This document shows, piece after piece, positions 7,972 to 9,191 of a stretch of 9,191 nucleotides of DNA. Positions within the stretch are counted from its first letter, which is position 1. The number at the start of each line of letters is the position of its first letter. Origin of the DNA: CAZRDB01 sp964598695. GTDB taxonomy: Bacteria > Armatimonadota > Zipacnadia > UBA1398. Below the pieces are notes generated by a model. That model had not been told where the DNA came from and searched no databases. It saw nothing but the letters and a program-made list of their open reading frames with translations. A program made the position numbers and the translations under genes. The stretch lies in contig CAZRDB010000195.1 in the NCBI GenBank assembly GCA_964598695.1, positions 1-9,191 on the forward strand. The letters are read 5' to 3'.

Positions 7972-9018
7972 ATGGTCTTCGTGTCCCCGCTTGCCGCGGC
8001 GTTGCTCGGGGTCGCGCTTGCCCCGGTCGAGCTGAGCTACCACGTCCGGGGGCTGCACGTGATGGTCTCCACGCACGAGGGCGCCGAGACGCTCGAGCGC
8101 CTGATCCGCGAGCAGCTCGCCCCGCGCGGCGTGAACCTCCTCGTGGTCGAGGTCGACTACGCGTACCAGTTCGCCTCACACCCCGAGCTGTCGAACGGGA
8201 CACTGACGCGCCACGACGCCGAGCGGATCGGCGCGGCCTGCCGCGAGGCCGGGATCCGCGTCGTCCCCCTCGTCAACTGCCTCGGCCACCAGTCATGGGC
8301 CAAGACCACCTTCCCCCTGCTCACGCTGCACCCCGAGTTCGACGAGACGCCGGAGATCCCGCTCGACAACCCGGACATCTACTGCCGAAGCTGGTGCCCG
8401 CAGCACCCCGACATCTACAGGCTCGTCTTCGAGCTGCTCGATGAGGTGGTCGAGGCGTTCGGGGCCGATGCCATCCACGTCGGGATGGACGAGGTCTTCC
8501 TCATCGCGAGCGATCAGTGCCCCCGCTGCAAGGGCGGCGACCCCGCGAAGCTCTTCGCCAAGGCCGTGAACACACTCCATGACCACTTCGTCGGCGAGAA
8601 GCACCTCACGATGTTCCTGTGGGGGGACCGCCTGCTCGACATGGACATCGTCGGCTACGGCACCTGGGAGGCAAGCGCCAACGGCACCGCCCCGGCGATC
8701 GACCTGATCCCGAAGGACATCGTCGTCTGCGACTGGCACTACGAGATCGAGGACGACTACCCCTCCGTTCGCTACCTGGAGGAGAAGGGCTTCCGCGTGC
8801 TCCCGAGCCCCTGGCAGAACCTCGAGGCCGCCAACGCCTTCCTCGACTGCGCGCTCACGGACAAGACCGAGCGGATGCTGGGGTTCCTTGCGACCGGCTG
8901 GTCGGCGGGCGACGGTGGACGCAAGATCCTCGCGGTGCTCGAACAGCAGCCCGAGGCCAAGTGCCCCGAAGCCGAGGTGCTCAATGCGTGCCTCGAGCGG
9001 GTGCCGGCCGAGGAGTAG
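7972..9018 (+). CDS. Short GH20-like (beta/alpha)8 glycoside hydrolase
   Basis: A 348-residue protein. A hydrophobic N-terminus (MVFVSPLAAALLGVALA) may be a signal peptide, although it has no basic residues. The barrel begins at RGLHVMV (26-32); LLVVEVDYAYQF (56-67) and VVPLVNCLGHQ (97-107) follow as successive strands. IHVGMDEVF (168-176) matches the GH20 catalytic Asp-Glu pair (Asp173, Glu174), where the usual motif is H-x-G-G-D-E; here Met replaces the second Gly. A CPRC pair (183-186) follows directly, as in many short members of this subfamily. MFLWGDRLLD (214-223) and DIVVCDWHYE (249-258) are later strands. The protein lacks the extra N-terminal domain of classical beta-hexosaminidases and is much shorter. 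In GH20 enzymes the Asp positions the substrate N-acetyl group and the Glu is the acid, so a hexosaminidase-like exo-activity is possible, but these divergent proteins are largely uncharacterised. It is transcribed away from the GH106-like operon and probably controlled with it. Confidence 0.82.
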   Translation: MVFVSPLAAALLGVALAPVELSYHVRGLHVMVSTHEGAETLERLIREQLAPRGVNLLVVEVDYAYQFASHPELSNGTLTRHDAERIGAACREAGIRVVPLVNCLGHQSWAKTTFPLLTLHPEFDETPEIPLDNPDIYCRSWCPQHPDIYRLVFELLDEVVEAFGADAIHVGMDEVFLIASDQCPRCKGGDPAKLFAKAVNTLHDHFVGEKHLTMFLWGDRLLDMDIVGYGTWEASANGTAPAIDLIPKDIVVCDWHYEIEDDYPSVRYLEEKGFRVLPSPWQNLEAANAFLDCALTDKTERMLGFLATGWSAGDGGRKILAVLEQQPEAKCPEAEVLNACLERVPAEE

Positions 9019-9030
9019 GCGGTCTCGGCC
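9006..9030. terminator. Possible bidirectional hairpin across convergent stop codons
   Basis: GGCCGAG (9006-9012) and CTCGGCC (9024-9030) form a perfect 7-bp stem with an 11-nt loop; one more G-T pair could extend it. The hairpin spans the TAG of the GH20-like gene (9016-9018) and reaches the first base of the opposing stop (9030-9032). Neither strand has a T-run afterwards, so it is not a textbook intrinsic terminator. Its position between convergent genes is nevertheless suggestive. Confidence 0.3.
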
Positions 9031-9191
9031 TACCCGATCTCCCCGGCCGTGAGTGTCTTCTCGCCCTTCGCCGGCAGGCTCAGGCGCACGGTCTTCTCGC
9101 CGTAGCGCACCGTGCACTCGGTCGGCCGGTCGAGCTTCGAGCGGACCGTCACGCGCGCCAGCCTGCCCTCCTGCCACGCCAGGTCCACCTC
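9030..9191 (-). CDS. C-terminal end of a GH95-like alpha-L-fucosidase or L-galactosidase (partial)
   Basis: Only the last 53 codons are in the window, open from the right edge to TAG at 9030-9032. The peptide begins EVDLAWQEGRLARVTVRSK and continues with TECTVRYGEKTVRLSLPAKGE. This pattern (F-E-V-D-x-x-W-x-x-G-x-L, then a basic-Ser turn, then C-x-V-R-Y-G-x-K-T-V) is typical of the small beta-sandwich that ends GH95 proteins. Similar C-terminal domains occur in GH78 and other (alpha/alpha)6-barrel families, so the family is probable only. The catalytic barrel lies outside the window. The gene is convergent with the GH20-like gene, with 11 bp between the stop codons. Codon use, with G/C in most third positions, supports real coding. 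Confidence 0.6.
   Translation of the reverse strand, partial: EVDLAWQEGRLARVTVRSKLDRPTECTVRYGEKTVRLSLPAKGEKTLTAGEIG

Noticed and set aside
8518..8529. CPRC in the GH20-like protein as a zinc finger or regulator motif
   Set aside because: There is only one Cys pair, set within a hydrolase barrel directly after the catalytic strand; there is no second pair to complete a zinc ribbon.
8293..9177. A 294-codon - strand frame opposite the GH20-like gene
   Set aside because: The + strand frame holds the conserved barrel motifs; the - frame has only biased composition. The real - strand gene here is in another frame and ends at 9030.

Overview
This is a GC-rich window, with strong G/C preference at third codon positions, from a bacterium that degrades complex carbohydrates. 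It contains a single 10-N scaffold gap (1986-1995), which suggests a draft or metagenome assembly. Every gene that can be read encodes a large, probably secreted carbohydrate-active protein. There are no RNA genes, transposases, CRISPR arrays, transporters or regulators. SusC/SusD-type genes are also absent, which argues against a classical Bacteroidota utilisation locus. The domain styles (LamG fused to a right-handed beta-helix, a short GH20-like protein, a very long GH106-like enzyme) recall Planctomycetota, Lentisphaerota, Verrucomicrobiota, Armatimonadota or Hydrogenedentota. That placement is inference from domain style only.

Layout: a leftward operon fills 56-7808. Its first gene is a roughly 1390-residue GH106-like alpha-L-rhamnosidase (3633-7808). 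Only 21 bp later comes a gene for a signal-peptide, LamG and TPR-like protein (start at 3611). That gene runs into the gap, and on the far side a GH141-like right-handed beta-helix domain continues to a stop at 56. I judge the two halves to be one gene of about 1180 residues. The flanks of the gap share TGCGG, and collapsing that overlap restores both the reading frame and the family's N-terminal motif.

A divergent gene on the + strand (7972-9018) encodes a short GH20-like (beta/alpha)8 hydrolase. It shares a 163-bp intergenic region with the operon. At the right edge, 9030-9191 on the - strand holds only the last 53 codons of a gene whose C-terminus looks like that of GH95 alpha-L-fucosidases or L-galactosidases. 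It converges on the GH20-like gene, and a GC-rich hairpin lies across the two stop codons.

Together the genes suggest a locus for a deoxyhexose-rich glycan. Rhamnose would be released by the GH106-like protein, fucose or L-galactose by the GH141-like and GH95-like proteins, and possibly a hexosamine-type sugar by the GH20-like protein. The GH106/GH141/GH95 trio resembles the enzyme set known for rhamnogalacturonan II, but the real substrate cannot be read from the DNA.
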